Counted from the stretch's first letter, positions 1 to 8,898 are shown. The stretch: DNA of 8,898 nt from Pseudomonadota bacterium (GCA_021828425.1 JAKARN010000047.1:1-8898), one strand, 5' to 3'. The notes: generated from the sequence alone by a model not told the origin. A program made the numbers and translations.

Positions 1-831
1 CAGGGTGCCGGCCTCGCGCATGGCGCCTGCCAGCAGCCAGAGGATGCTGTCGCCGTCCCAGAGCTCGCCCTCGCCGTCCACCAGGAGCAGACGATCGCCG
101 TCGCCATCGAAGGCGATCCCCATGTCGGCGCCGCTGGCCACTACCTGGCTGCGCAGGAGTTCGGGTGCGGTGGAGCCGACCTCGGCGTTGATGTTGAGGC
201 CATCGGGCTGCACGCCGATGGCCTCGATCTGGGCGCCGAGTTCGGCAAACACCATGGGCGCGACCTTGTAGGTGGCGCCGTGGGCACAATCCAATACGAG
301 GCGCAAACCGCGTAGGTCGAGATGGCTGGGGAAGGTCGTTTTGCAGAACTCGACATAACGTCCGGCGGCATCGTCCACGCGCCGCGCCTTGCCCAGGCGA
401 TCCGCCTCGGGCAAGGTCAGAGGCAGGTTCATGCGCGCTTCGATGGCCTCTTCGATCTCGTCGGCAAGTTTGAGGCCATCACCGGAAAAGAACTTGATGC
501 CGTTGTCGGGGAAGGGATTGTGGGAGGCGCTGATGACGATTCCGGCATCGGCCCGCAGGGTGCGCGTGAGGTAGGCGATGGCGGGAGTGGGCAGGGGGCC
601 GACGAGGAGCACGTCCACGCCGGCGGCGGCGAGGCCCGACTCCAGGGCGGACTCCAGGAGATAGCCGGACAGGCGGGTGTCCTTGCCGATGACGACCCGC
701 GGCCGTCCCTGGGCCCCGGCGGTGAGCACATGCCCCGCCGCCCAGCCCAGACGCAACACCCACTCGGGGTGCATGGGCAGGTCGCCCACCCGTCCGCGGA
801 CGCCGTCGGTACCAAAAAACTGTCGTGCCAT
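1..831 (-). CDS. glmM: Phosphoglucosamine mutase GlmM, 3' end cut by window edge
   Basis: GlmM converts glucosamine-6-phosphate to glucosamine-1-phosphate in the cytoplasm, feeding UDP-GlcNAc synthesis for peptidoglycan and LPS. Translating the minus strand from the ATG at 831 gives 277 open codons to the edge; the family is about 445 residues, so roughly the last 40% is missing. The N-terminus reads [17 protein letters not shown], the standard GlmM opening. The catalytic phosphoserine loop ISASHNP lies at residues 100-106, with S103 aligning with the E. coli active-site serine (Ser102). The Mg-binding loop DGDGDR is at 242-247, with D242, D244 and D246 as ligands. The sugar-binding and phosphate-binding parts lie outside the window. 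The start is supported by AAGGA at 838-842, 6 nt upstream and inside the folP 3' end. It starts 3 nt after the folP stop, so the two are almost certainly one operon. Identification is by motif and overall similarity recalled from the E. coli protein; nothing looks degraded. Confidence 0.97.
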   Translation of the reverse strand, partial: MARQFFGTDGVRGRVGDLPMHPEWVLRLGWAAGHVLTAGAQGRPRVVIGKDTRLSGYLLESALESGLAAAGVDVLLVGPLPTPAIAYLTRTLRADAGIVISASHNPFPDNGIKFFSGDGLKLADEIEEAIEARMNLPLTLPEADRLGKARRVDDAAGRYVEFCKTTFPSHLDLRGLRLVLDCAHGATYKVAPMVFAELGAQIEAIGVQPDGLNINAEVGSTAPELLRSQVVASGADMGIAFDGDGDRLLLVDGEGELWDGDSILWLLAGAMREAGTL

Positions 832-834
832 GTC

Positions 835-1701
835 TTATCCTTTCCCTGAATCCGGATCCCCATCTGCGTCGAGGGCAGCCCACACCCGCAGCGCCTGTAC
901 CGTAGCCCCCACATCGTGCACGCGCAAGATGGCCGGACCGATCCGTGCCGAAATCCAAAGGGCAGCGGCAACACTGCCCGGGTCCCGTGCCGCTGGTTCT
1001 GCCTCGCCCGTGAGGGTGCCGATGAAGCCCTTGCGCGAAACGCCGACGAGCAGGGGAAAACCCAAGCGCTGCAGGGCATCGAGGCCACGCAGCAGGCGCA
1101 GGTTGCCGTCCAGATCCTTGGCAAAGCCGATCCCAGGGTCCAGGACGATGCGCTCGGCGGCGATGCCCGCGGCCCGACAGGCGCGCACACGCTCGGCCAG
1201 AAAATCGCGTATCTCCGTTACCACGTCCGCATAATCCGTCTGCTGCTGCATGGTCTGGGGCGTGCCGCGTCGATGCATGAGACAGACATCGAGATCGAGT
1301 TCGGCCACAGTGCGCAGGGAATCGGGATCGTCGCGCAGGGCGCTGACGTCGTTCATCATGCGTGCACCGAGAGCGTGCGCGGCCCGCATCACCCGCGCGC
1401 GGCGGGTGTCGATGGAGATGGGGAGGGGGACGCTGGCTGCCACTGCCTCGACGACGGGCAGCAGGCGCGCCATCTCGGTTTTTTCATCCACGTCCGGCGC
1501 GCCGGGGCGGGTCGATTCGGCACCGATATCGATGATGTCGGCGCCCTGGGCGAGGAAGGTGCGCGCACGCGCCACAGCGGCGTCCACCGACACATGTTTG
1601 CCGCCGTCGGAGAAGGAATCGGGGGTGGCGTTCAGTATGCCCATAACAGAAGGGCGCTCCAGCCACCGGGAGCGCCCTAGGGCGGGGTTCGCCGCCGCCA
1701 T
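835..1701 (-). CDS. folP: Dihydropteroate synthase FolP
   Basis: FolP condenses p-aminobenzoate with hydroxymethyl-dihydropterin diphosphate to form dihydropteroate in the folate pathway; it is the cytosolic target of sulfonamides. The 288-residue product matches the usual size (E. coli 282). The first pterin-synthase signature, MGILNATPDSFSDGG, is at 20-34. Loop 2 ESTRPGA is at 62-68, IDTR at 97-100, the pterin-binding LDPGIGF at 187-193, SRKGFIG at 222-228 with the conserved lysine K224, and RVHDV at 260-264. Residues where sulfonamide-resistance changes are known, F30 and P66, are the ordinary wild-type ones, so it does not look like an acquired sul gene. The usual Val after ILN is Ala (A25), a mild change. 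No clear Shine-Dalgarno precedes the ATG: the nearest G-run is about 15 nt away inside ftsH. With only 2 nt between the ftsH stop and this ATG, translation probably depends on coupling to ftsH. Confidence 0.97.
   Translation of the reverse strand: MAAANPALGRSRWLERPSVMGILNATPDSFSDGGKHVSVDAAVARARTFLAQGADIIDIGAESTRPGAPDVDEKTEMARLLPVVEAVAASVPLPISIDTRRARVMRAAHALGARMMNDVSALRDDPDSLRTVAELDLDVCLMHRRGTPQTMQQQTDYADVVTEIRDFLAERVRACRAAGIAAERIVLDPGIGFAKDLDGNLRLLRGLDALQRLGFPLLVGVSRKGFIGTLTGEAEPAARDPGSVAAALWISARIGPAILRVHDVGATVQALRVWAALDADGDPDSGKG
838..842 (-). promoter_or_regulatory. glmM ribosome binding site
   Basis: On the minus strand the sequence AGGGAAAGGA ends 6 nt before the glmM ATG. The AAGGA core is at 838-842. 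It lies over the last sense codons and stop of folP, so ribosomes ending folP are already next to it. This supports the ATG at 831 over later in-frame starts. Confidence 0.75.
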
Positions 1702-1703
1702 GC

Positions 1704-3623
<1,920 letters not shown>

Positions 3624-3627
3624 CTAT

Positions 3628-3635
3628 TCACCTCC
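3628..3635 (-). promoter_or_regulatory. ftsH ribosome binding site
   Basis: GGAGGTGA on the minus strand is a full-length match to the anti-Shine-Dalgarno sequence. Its GGAGG core (3631-3635) ends 7 nt before the ATG at 3623. It is the strongest ribosome site in the window and fixes the ftsH start. Four of the five core bases fall in a predicted hairpin arm. Confidence 0.85.
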
Positions 3636-3646
3636 CCCGAAGGGAG
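3632..3646 (-). promoter_or_regulatory. Leader hairpin covering the ftsH Shine-Dalgarno
   Basis: On the minus strand, CTCCC (3646-3642), loop TTCGG (3641-3637) and GGGAG (3636-3632) form a 5-bp stem. The 3' arm contains four of the five bases of the GGAGG ribosome site. The pairing is directly visible. That it regulates translation, for instance opening with heat as an RNA thermometer, is inference. A 5-bp GC-rich stem is short and could arise by chance next to a purine-rich ribosome site. Confidence 0.4.
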
Positions 3647-3654
3647 CTTAGACA

Positions 3655-3667
3655 GGGTAAAAAACCC
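3655..3667 (-). other. Small inverted repeat in the ftsH leader
   Basis: GGGT, five A and ACCC on the plus strand form a 4-bp inverted repeat; the minus-strand RNA would have a U-rich loop. It lies between the predicted ftsH transcription start and the ribosome-site hairpin. The stem is too short for a convincing intrinsic terminator of tldD, and there is no U-tract after it. Function unknown, possibly none. Confidence 0.2.
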
Positions 3668-3679
3668 AGAGCAATAAGG

Positions 3680-3708
3680 AGTGTATCCCGGTAACTCGAT
3701 ACTGACAA
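3680..3708 (-). promoter_or_regulatory. Candidate sigma-70 promoter for ftsH-folP-glmM
   Basis: On the minus strand, TTGTCA (3708-3703, 5 of 6 to TTGACA) is followed after 17 bp by TACACT (3685-3680, 4 of 6 to TATAAT). A start near 3673 would give a leader of about 50 nt holding the ribosome-site hairpin. I looked for a heat-shock sigma-32 promoter (CTTGAA with CCCCAT) and did not find a good one. Read-through from tldD remains possible because no strong terminator is visible between the genes. Confidence 0.45.
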
Positions 3709-3737
3709 CTGCAAATCCAGGATAGTCAAGACGCCGT

Positions 3738-5183
3738 TCATCCCTGCGTCCCGCCCACCGTAAGATCGCGAATTTTCAGGGTCGGCTGACCGACGCCCAC
3801 GGGCACGCTCTGACCATCCTTGCCGCAGGTGCCTACCCCCGTATCCAGGGCCAGATCGTTGCCGACCATCTCGACCCGGGTGAGTACATCGGGGCCGTTG
3901 CCGATGAGGGTTGCCCCTTTCACGGGATGGGTGATGCGCCCATTCTCGATGAGATAGGCCTCCGACGCCGAGAAGACGAACTTACCGTTGGTGATGTCCA
4001 CCTGGCCGCCGCCGAAGTTCACTGCATACAGGCCTTTCTTGACGCTGGCGATGATTTCACGGGGATCGCGGTCCCCGGCGCGCATGTAAGTATTGGTCAT
4101 GCGCGGCATGGGCAGGTGGGCATAGGACTCCCGGCGTCCGTTGCCAGTGGAGTGCGTACCCATCAGCCGGGCATTGAGGGTATCTTGCAGGTAACCCTTG
4201 AGAAATCCGTCCTCGATGAGCACCGTGCATTGGGTCGGAGTGCCCTCGTCGTCGACATTGAGGCTGCCGCGGCGCCCGCTCAGGGTGCCGTCGTCCACCA
4301 CGGTGACTCCGGGGGCGGCCACCCGCTCGCCCACGCGACCGCTGAAGGCACTGGTCCCCTTGCGATTGAAATCCCCTTCCAGACCGTGGCCGATAGCCTC
4401 GTGCAGGAGGATGCCGGGCCAGCCCGGCCCAAGCACCACGTCCATGGTACCGGCGGGAGCGTCGCGCGCTTCCAGATTCACCAGGGCCTGGCGCACGGCC
4501 TCGCGGGCGTAGTGCTCCGCGGCGCCGCCAGCGAGGAAGCTACGGTAGTCGCTGCGCCCACCGCCGCCTGCCGTGCCCTGTTCGCGCCGCCCTCCGGATT
4601 CGACGATGACCAACACATTGAGACGCACCAGAGGCCGGACGTCCGCCGCCATGCTGCCATCCAGGCGCGCCACCAGGATCGCCTCGAAGCGGGCACTGAG
4701 GCTTGCCATGACCTGAACCACGCGCGGATCCGCCGCCCGTGCCGCCGCCTCGACCCGCTCCAGCACTGCCACCTTTTCCTCGCTCGCCAGATCCGCAAGG
4801 GGGTCGACGGGCGGGTACAGTTCCAGACCCTGGCGCCGCTGCCACACCAGGGAGCGCTGCTCACCGCTGTGGTGAACGATGGCGCGCGCGGCCTCGGCTG
4901 CGCCCAACAGGGCGTCCACAGCGATCTCATCGGAGTAGGCCAGGCCCTGGCGCTCCCCCTGAATGGCGCGCACACCGACGCCCTGCTCGATGTGGTGCGA
5001 GCCCGATTTGACCACTCCTTCTTCGAGGCTGAAACCCTCGCTGCGGCTGTACTGGAAATACAGATCGGCATCGTCCAGCGCCCGTCGCGACAGCTGGGCA
5101 AAGACCCGCTCCAGTGCCGGCTCGCCGATGTTCCCGGGGGCGAGCAGGGTGGCCTTGGCGATTTCGAGGGCGGATTGCGACAT
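3738..5183 (-). CDS. tldD: TldD, zinc metalloprotease subunit of the TldD/TldE system
   Basis: TldD is the catalytic subunit of the cytosolic TldD/TldE (PmbA) protease, which processes unfolded peptides; in E. coli it matures microcin B17 and degrades the CcdA antitoxin. The 481 residues match the usual length of about 480. The modified zinc motif [11 protein letters not shown] begins at residue 261, giving H261, E262 and H266. A conserved cysteine, the likely third zinc ligand, is C453 in GTCGKDGQ near the C-terminus. Flanking family signatures are intact: [15 protein letters not shown] at 272-286, [12 protein letters not shown] at 309-320 and [10 protein letters not shown] at 359-368. The ATG at 5183 follows CAGGAG (5191-5196) by 7 nt. 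The partner TldE/PmbA is not in the window, so it must be encoded elsewhere. tldD lies 114 bp upstream of ftsH on the same strand and is divergent from nrdA. The local substrate cannot be told from context: no bacteriocin or toxin-antitoxin gene is visible. Confidence 0.97.
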   Translation of the reverse strand: MSQSALEIAKATLLAPGNIGEPALERVFAQLSRRALDDADLYFQYSRSEGFSLEEGVVKSGSHHIEQGVGVRAIQGERQGLAYSDEIAVDALLGAAEAARAIVHHSGEQRSLVWQRRQGLELYPPVDPLADLASEEKVAVLERVEAAARAADPRVVQVMASLSARFEAILVARLDGSMAADVRPLVRLNVLVIVESGGRREQGTAGGGGRSDYRSFLAGGAAEHYAREAVRQALVNLEARDAPAGTMDVVLGPGWPGILLHEAIGHGLEGDFNRKGTSAFSGRVGERVAAPGVTVVDDGTLSGRRGSLNVDDEGTPTQCTVLIEDGFLKGYLQDTLNARLMGTHSTGNGRRESYAHLPMPRMTNTYMRAGDRDPREIIASVKKGLYAVNFGGGQVDITNGKFVFSASEAYLIENGRITHPVKGATLIGNGPDVLTRVEMVGNDLALDTGVGTCGKDGQSVPVGVGQPTLKIRDLTVGGTQG

Positions 5184-5190
5184 GGGGATT

Positions 5191-5196
5191 CTCCTG
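5191..5196 (-). promoter_or_regulatory. tldD ribosome binding site
   Basis: CAGGAG on the minus strand sits 7 nt before the ATG at 5183. It supports the assigned tldD start, which also gives the full-length N-terminus expected for the family. Confidence 0.75.
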
Positions 5197-5212
5197 AGCG
5201 GGCATCTACGAC

Positions 5213-5241
5213 AGTATGCACCTCCGGATAATCTAGAACAA
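5213..5241 (-). promoter_or_regulatory. Weak candidate promoter for tldD
   Basis: On the minus strand, TTGTTC (5241-5236, 3 of 6) and CATACT (5218-5213, 4 of 6) are exactly 17 bp apart, which would give a leader of about 23 nt. A competing -10, TATACT at 5246-5241, scores better (5 of 6) but has no recognisable -35 at 16-18 bp. Either way the tldD promoter probably lies in this AT-rich patch; which one is used cannot be settled by eye. Confidence 0.25.
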
Positions 5242-5281
5242 GTATAAAACTAAGCTAAGTCGCGAGACCACGGCGGAGGGT

Positions 5282-5290
5282 TCGTCCACA
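5282..5290 (+). promoter_or_regulatory. Degenerate DnaA-box-like site
   Basis: TCGTCCACA matches the DnaA consensus TTATNCACA at 7 of 9 positions and keeps the TNCACA half. It has the same orientation as the perfect box 34 bp downstream. Alone it would be noise; it is listed only because the E. coli nrdAB promoter carries paired DnaA boxes. Confidence 0.25.
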
Positions 5291-5315
5291 GCTTTTCCAG
5301 GGGTCGTCAACCGGC

Positions 5316-5324
5316 TTATCCACA
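5316..5324 (+). promoter_or_regulatory. Perfect DnaA box upstream of the nrdAB promoter
   Basis: TTATCCACA is identical to the high-affinity E. coli DnaA box (oriC R1 type). It lies 10 bp upstream of the -35 hexamer and shares its last 3 bases with the upstream NrdR box. DnaA regulation of nrdAB is established in E. coli. Here the match and position are seen directly; binding is inferred. Confidence 0.65.
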
Positions 5325-5337
5325 CAATATCTAGTTG
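5322..5337 (+). promoter_or_regulatory. NrdR box 1 (upstream, over the -35)
   Basis: ACACAATATCTAGTTG matches the NrdR consensus acaCwAtATaTwGtgt at 13 of 16 positions, with 9 of 10 in the core CwAtATaTwG. It overlaps the -35 hexamer by 3 bases and begins 31 bp before box 2, about three helical turns, the usual spacing for NrdR pairs. NrdR is the nucleotide-sensing repressor of bacterial ribonucleotide reductase genes. Its own gene is not in the window. Confidence 0.88.
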
Positions 5338-5362
5338 ACAGAAAAGATCAGAGGACTATATT
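5335..5362 (+). promoter_or_regulatory. Sigma-70 promoter of nrdAB
   Basis: A perfect -35 TTGACA (5335-5340) is followed after 16 bp by TATATT (5357-5362, 5 of 6). With a start near 5369 the leader would be about 43 nt. Both hexamers are overlapped by NrdR boxes, so repressor binding should exclude RNA polymerase. Confidence 0.75.
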
Positions 5363-5368
5363 TAGTTG
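5353..5368 (+). promoter_or_regulatory. NrdR box 2 (downstream, over the -10)
   Basis: GGACTATATTTAGTTG matches the NrdR consensus at 11 of 16 positions, with 9 of 10 in the core. It covers the whole -10 hexamer. The 31-bp centre-to-centre distance from box 1 is the strongest argument that both boxes are real. Confidence 0.85.
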
Positions 5369-5396
5369 AGAAACGCCAAGGTCCGGTCCAGAACCC

Positions 5397-5403
5397 AAGG
5401 AGA
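5397..5403 (+). promoter_or_regulatory. nrdA ribosome binding site
   Basis: AAGGAGA ends 8 nt before the ATG at 5412. It is the only good ribosome site upstream of the conserved cone domain and fixes the nrdA start. Confidence 0.8.
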
Positions 5404-5411
5404 ATCGCAGC

Positions 5412-8249
5412 ATGTCCTCGCCTGCCCGCAGTGCCCAGTCCGAAGCCCTGGAAGTGCGCGCCGACCTCGGTCGGTATCGTGTGATCCGCCGTAACGGCAG
5501 TGTGGTACCCTTCGACGCCAGCAAGATTCAGGTGGCCATGACCAAGGCCTTCTTGGCCGTGGACGGTGGTACCGGCGCGGCCAGCGCCCGGGTACGCGAT
5601 CTGGTCGGCCGCCTCACGGCACAGGTGGTGGAGACCCTCGAGCGACGCCAGCCAGGGGGCGGTACGCTGCACATAGAGGACATTCAGGATCAGGTGGAGC
5701 TGGCCCTGATGCGTGCTGGCGAACACGAGGTGGCGCGGGCCTACGTGCTCTACCGCGAGGAGCGCGCGCGCGAGCGGGCGCAGAAGCGCGAGGCCAGCCC
5801 AGCCAGTGCCCCGATCCTGCGGGTGCGCCACGCCGACGGCTCGGAACAGCCCCTGGATCTGGAGCGTCTGCGCCAGGTGATCGGTGAGGCCTGCAGCGGT
5901 CTGGGTGAGGCCGTGTCCGTGGACGCCATTCTCCAGGCCACGCAGCGCAACCTCTACGACGGAATCAGTGAGGAGGAGCTCTTCCAGGCGCCCATCCTCG
6001 CCTGTCGGGTATTGATCGAACAGGATCCCGCCTATGCCCATGCCACCGCCCGCCTGCTGCTGGACCGTGTGCGCCGCGAGGTGCTGGGCGAGCCAGCCAC
6101 CCATGCCGAGATGGCGCAGCGCTATCCAGAATATTTCAAGGACTATCTGCGCACGGGTATCCAGCACGAGCTCCTCGATCCGCGTCTGGCGCAGTTCGAC
6201 CTGGATCGGATCGCCGCCGCCTTGCGGCCGGAGCGGGATCTGGATTTTCAGTATCTCGGCCTGCAGATCCTCTACGACCGCTATTTCCTGCACGTGCGTG
6301 AGCGGCGCATCGAGCTGCCCCAGGCCTTCTGGATGCGGGTGGCCATGGGTCTGGCGCTGGAAGAAATCGATCGCGAAGAGCAGGCCATTGCCTTCTACGA
6401 GGTGCTGTCGCGCTTTGAGTTCGTCAGTTCCACCCCGACCCTGTTCAATGCCGGCACCCTGCGCCCGCAGCTGTCCAGCTGTTTCCTGACGACGGTGGCG
6501 GATGATCTGGACGGCATCTACGAGGCCATCAAGGACAACGCCCTGTTGTCCAAATATTCCGGTGGCCTCGGCAACGACTGGACGCCGGTGCGGGCGCTGG
6601 GCTCCTATATCAAGGGCACCAACGGCAAGTCGCAGGGGGTCGTGCCCTTTTTGAAGGTGGTCAACGACACCGCCGTGGCCGTCAACCAGGGTGGCAAGCG
6701 CAAGGGGGCGGTCTGCGCCTATCTCGAAACCTGGCATCTGGACATCGAGGAGTTTCTGGAGCTGCGCAAGAACACCGGCGACGACCGGCGCCGTACCCAC
6801 GACATGAACACCGCCAACTGGATCCCCGATCTCTTCATGGAGCGGGTAGAGGCCAATGGCCAGTGGACCTTGTTCAGCCCCAATGAGGTGGCCGATCTGC
6901 ACGATCTGACGGGGCAGGCCTTCAAGGAGCGTTACGAGCACTACGAGCGCCTCGCCGATGCCGGTGAGATCACCCTCTTCAAGCGCCTGCCGGCTCTGCA
7001 GCTCTGGCGCAAGATGCTGACCATGCTCTTCGAGACGGGCCACCCCTGGATCACCTTCAAGGATCCCTGCAACCTGCGCAGTCCACAGCAACACGTGGGC
7101 GTGGTGCACAGCTCCAATCTCTGTACCGAGATCACCCTGAATACCAGCGACAAGGAAATTGCCGTCTGTAACCTCGGCTCCGTGAACCTCGTCGCCCATC
7201 TCCGTGCCGGCCTGCCAGGCCAGGGTCTGCGCACGGAGGCCAGCGCCGATGAACTCCTGGCCCTGGTGGATACGGACAAGCTGGCGCGGACGGTGCGGGT
7301 GGCCATGCGCATGCTGGACAACGTCATCGACATGAATTACTACGCCGTCGCCAAGGCGCGCAATTCCAACCTGCGTCATCGGCCCGTGGGCCTTGGCCTC
7401 ATGGGTTTCTCCGATGCGCTCCTCGCCCTGCGCATTCCCTACGCTTCCCAGGCAGCGGTAGAGTTTGCCGACATCAGCCAGGAACTCATCAGTTACCACG
7501 CCATCGATGCCTCGGCGGATCTCGCCCGGGAGCGGGGGAGCTATCGCAGTTTTCCGGGATCCCTGTGGAGTCAGGGAATCCTGCCCCTGGACAGTATCGA
7601 GTTACTGGCCCGTAGTCGGGTGGCGGGTGTCGACGTGGACCGTAGCCAGCGTCTGGACTGGGAGAGCCTGCGCACCAAGGTGAAAGGCGGCATGCGCAAC
7701 AGCAACTGTCTGGCCATCGCCCCCACCGCCACCATATCCAACATCGTCGGCGTCAGCCAGGGCATCGAGCCCATCTACCAGAACCTGTACGTGAAATCGA
7801 ACCTGTCCGGTGAGTTCACCGTGGTCAACGCCTATCTGGTGCGCGATCTCAAGGCGGCCGATCTGTGGGACGAGGTCATGGTCAACGATCTCAAATATTT
7901 TGACGGCTCCGTCATGCCCATCGACCGTATTCCGGAGGCCCTCAAGCCGCTGTACGCCAACGCCTTCGAGATCGATCCGCAGTGGCTGGTGGAAGCGGCG
8001 GCCCGGCGTCAGAAGTGGCTGGATCAGTCCCAGAGTCTCAACCTCTACTTCGGTCAGCCCTCGGGCAAAAAGATCGATGAGACCTATCGCCTGGCCTGGC
8101 GACGTGGTCTGAAGACCACCTACTACCTGCGCTCTCTGGGGGCGACCGCCGCTGAAAAGTCGACGGTGAGCAAGGGCGTGCTCAACGCCGTGCCCGGACA
8201 GGTGAAAGCCTGTGCCATCGAAGATCCCGGTTGCGAAGCCTGCCAGTGA
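5412..8249 (+). CDS. nrdA: Class Ia ribonucleoside-diphosphate reductase, large (alpha) subunit NrdA
   Basis: NrdA reduces ribonucleoside diphosphates to deoxyribonucleotides, using a radical delivered by NrdB. At 945 residues it is much longer than E. coli NrdA (761) and resembles the Pseudomonas-type enzyme. An ATP-cone at about 21-115 ([10 protein letters not shown] at 26-35, K38) is followed by a second, weaker cone-like unit at about 136-225. The catalytic core is complete. C357 in QLSSCFL and C586 in AVCNLGS form the active-site redox pair. N569, C571 and E573 in SSNLCTEI match E. coli N437, C439 (thiyl radical) and E441. Y904-Y905 in TTYYLRS match the radical-transfer tyrosines. The tail DPGCEACQ carries C941 and C944, the shuttle pair that accepts electrons from thioredoxin or glutaredoxin; spacing is CX2C rather than the CX4C of E. 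coli. ATP/dATP binding to the cone should set overall activity. Transcription appears controlled by NrdR and DnaA sites upstream. nrdB follows after 25 nt. Confidence 0.97.
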   Translation: MSSPARSAQSEALEVRADLGRYRVIRRNGSVVPFDASKIQVAMTKAFLAVDGGTGAASARVRDLVGRLTAQVVETLERRQPGGGTLHIEDIQDQVELALMRAGEHEVARAYVLYREERARERAQKREASPASAPILRVRHADGSEQPLDLERLRQVIGEACSGLGEAVSVDAILQATQRNLYDGISEEELFQAPILACRVLIEQDPAYAHATARLLLDRVRREVLGEPATHAEMAQRYPEYFKDYLRTGIQHELLDPRLAQFDLDRIAAALRPERDLDFQYLGLQILYDRYFLHVRERRIELPQAFWMRVAMGLALEEIDREEQAIAFYEVLSRFEFVSSTPTLFNAGTLRPQLSSCFLTTVADDLDGIYEAIKDNALLSKYSGGLGNDWTPVRALGSYIKGTNGKSQGVVPFLKVVNDTAVAVNQGGKRKGAVCAYLETWHLDIEEFLELRKNTGDDRRRTHDMNTANWIPDLFMERVEANGQWTLFSPNEVADLHDLTGQAFKERYEHYERLADAGEITLFKRLPALQLWRKMLTMLFETGHPWITFKDPCNLRSPQQHVGVVHSSNLCTEITLNTSDKEIAVCNLGSVNLVAHLRAGLPGQGLRTEASADELLALVDTDKLARTVRVAMRMLDNVIDMNYYAVAKARNSNLRHRPVGLGLMGFSDALLALRIPYASQAAVEFADISQELISYHAIDASADLARERGSYRSFPGSLWSQGILPLDSIELLARSRVAGVDVDRSQRLDWESLRTKVKGGMRNSNCLAIAPTATISNIVGVSQGIEPIYQNLYVKSNLSGEFTVVNAYLVRDLKAADLWDEVMVNDLKYFDGSVMPIDRIPEALKPLYANAFEIDPQWLVEAAARRQKWLDQSQSLNLYFGQPSGKKIDETYRLAWRRGLKTTYYLRSLGATAAEKSTVSKGVLNAVPGQVKACAIEDPGCEACQ

Positions 8250-8260
8250 ACCCATCCGAC

Positions 8261-8266
8261 GAGGAG
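8261..8266 (+). promoter_or_regulatory. nrdB ribosome binding site
   Basis: GAGGAG in the 25-nt nrdA-nrdB gap ends 8 nt before the ATG at 8275. No promoter fits in this gap, so nrdB is co-transcribed with nrdA and translated from its own site. Confidence 0.75.
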
Positions 8267-8274
8267 CACGAACC

Positions 8275-8898
8275 ATGTTGAATTTCGAAGAAACCAGCCG
8301 CCCCGATCCCGTACGCGTCCTGCCTGCGTACAAGGAACACCCGGATCTTGGCCGGGACGGGAGCATCGAGGCGCAGAGCTTCGAGCGGGTACGGGCCGAG
8401 GACAAGCGCATCATCAACGGTAGCGCCGATGTCAACCAACTCGTGCCTTTCAAGTACCACTGGGCCTGGGACAAATACCTGGCCGCCTGTGCCAACCACT
8501 GGATGCCCCAGGAAGTGCAGATGGCCCGGGACATCGCCCTGTGGAAAGACCCCAAGGGCCTGACGGAGGACGAGCGGCGCATCGTCAAGCGCAACCTCGG
8601 TTTTTTCACCACGGCCGACAGCCTGGCCGCCAACAACATCGTCCTCGGCACCTATCGCCACATCACGGCGCCCGAGTGCCGCCAGTATCTCTTGCGGCAG
8701 GCCTTCGAAGAGGCCATCCACACCCACGCCTACCAGTACATCGTCGAGTCCATTGGCCTCGACGAGGGCGAGATCTTCAATATGTACCATGAGGTGCCCT
8801 CGATCCGGGCCAAGGATGAGTTTCTCCTGCCCTTCATCCGCACCCTGACGGATCCCTCCTTCCACACCGGTACGCCCGAGAACGATCAGAAACTGCTG
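8275..8898 (+). CDS. nrdB: Class Ia ribonucleoside-diphosphate reductase, small (beta) subunit NrdB, 3' end cut by window edge
   Basis: NrdB houses the diiron site and tyrosyl radical that activate NrdA. The frame stays open from the ATG for 208 codons to the edge; the family is about 350-420 residues, so the C-terminal half is missing. First-half metal ligands are present: D115 in [10 protein letters not shown] aligns with E. coli D84, and E146 and H149 in [11 protein letters not shown] align with E115 and H118. Y153, four residues after the histidine, matches the radical tyrosine Y122. A tyrosine here indicates a class Ia enzyme rather than the Mn/Fe class Ic type, which has Phe at this position. 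The remaining ligands (E. coli E204, E238, H241) and the C-terminal peptide that docks into NrdA lie outside the window. Translation starts at GAGGAG 8 nt upstream. Subtype details beyond the radical tyrosine cannot be settled from half a protein. Confidence 0.96.
   Translation, partial: MLNFEETSRPDPVRVLPAYKEHPDLGRDGSIEAQSFERVRAEDKRIINGSADVNQLVPFKYHWAWDKYLAACANHWMPQEVQMARDIALWKDPKGLTEDERRIVKRNLGFFTTADSLAANNIVLGTYRHITAPECRQYLLRQAFEEAIHTHAYQYIVESIGLDEGEIFNMYHEVPSIRAKDEFLLPFIRTLTDPSFHTGTPENDQKLL

Noticed and set aside
429..1190. Minus-strand open frame of 253 codons overlapping glmM and folP
   Set aside because: It is in a different frame from both genes and rich in Cys, Pro, Ser and Arg, a common off-frame signature in GC-rich DNA. 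The correct frames give GlmM and FolP with all motifs.
3655..3667. Intrinsic terminator for tldD
   Set aside because: The stem is 4 bp and the only T-run is inside the loop, not after the stem, so it does not fit a Rho-independent terminator.
3927..5231. Open frame of 434 codons on the plus strand opposite tldD
   Set aside because: It is the antisense shadow of tldD. No recognisable domain, and the tldD frame has all family motifs intact.
5282..5324. Replication origin suggested by DnaA boxes
   Set aside because: One perfect and one weak box without a box cluster, an AT-rich unwinding region, or dnaA/gidA-type neighbours is not an origin. Promoter regulation of nrdAB explains the site better.
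5331..7499. Open frame of 722 codons on the minus strand across most of nrdA
   Set aside because: It is antisense to a fully conserved nrdA, begins and ends without gene signals and reads as Gly/His/Gln-rich composition typical of a GC-rich reverse frame. It also runs into the nrdA promoter.
5412..8249. Intein or intron making NrdA unusually long
   Set aside because: The extra length is at the N-terminus and is explained by the tandem cone region. The catalytic core is continuous and no splice-site motifs interrupt it.
7602..8651. Open frame of 349 codons on the minus strand across the nrdA-nrdB junction
   Set aside because: It overlaps two conserved genes in antisense and has no recognisable motif. 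The same holds for the 227-codon frame at 8182-8865.

Overview
This window is a high-GC proteobacterial chromosomal segment made almost entirely of housekeeping genes. Protein features such as the Pseudomonas-like class Ia ribonucleotide reductase with two N-terminal cone regions, the ftsH-folP-glmM order and the full-length TldD fit a gammaproteobacterium or a close relative. My best guess is an Acidithiobacillus-type acidophile. That is a judgement from sequence feel, not a database result.

Layout: the left 5.2 kb is read on the minus strand. In transcription order it holds tldD (5183-3738), a 114-bp gap with a likely promoter and a structured leader, then the tightly packed ftsH (3623-1704), folP (1701-835) and glmM (831 to the left edge, 3' end missing). 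The gaps in this cluster are only 2 and 3 nt, so translation is probably coupled. After a 228-bp divergent intergenic region, the right 3.5 kb is read on the plus strand: nrdA (5412-8249), then 25 nt later nrdB (8275 to the right edge, 3' end missing).

Functionally, FtsH is the membrane ATP-dependent protease, FolP makes dihydropteroate for folate, GlmM makes glucosamine-1-phosphate for peptidoglycan and LPS precursors, and TldD is half of a peptide-processing metalloprotease. NrdA and NrdB together form the aerobic ribonucleotide reductase. The ftsH-folP-glmM order is a classical proteobacterial arrangement.

The most informative non-coding signal is the nrdAB promoter. Two NrdR boxes, 31 bp apart, overlap the -35 and -10 elements of a good sigma-70 promoter, and a perfect DnaA box (TTATCCACA) overlaps the upstream NrdR box by 3 bp. 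A second signal is a small hairpin that would cover most of the ftsH Shine-Dalgarno sequence. I see no tRNA, rRNA, CRISPR array, insertion sequence, phage gene or accessory system, and I do not find a plausible undescribed system here. No gene-free stretch exceeds 300 bases.
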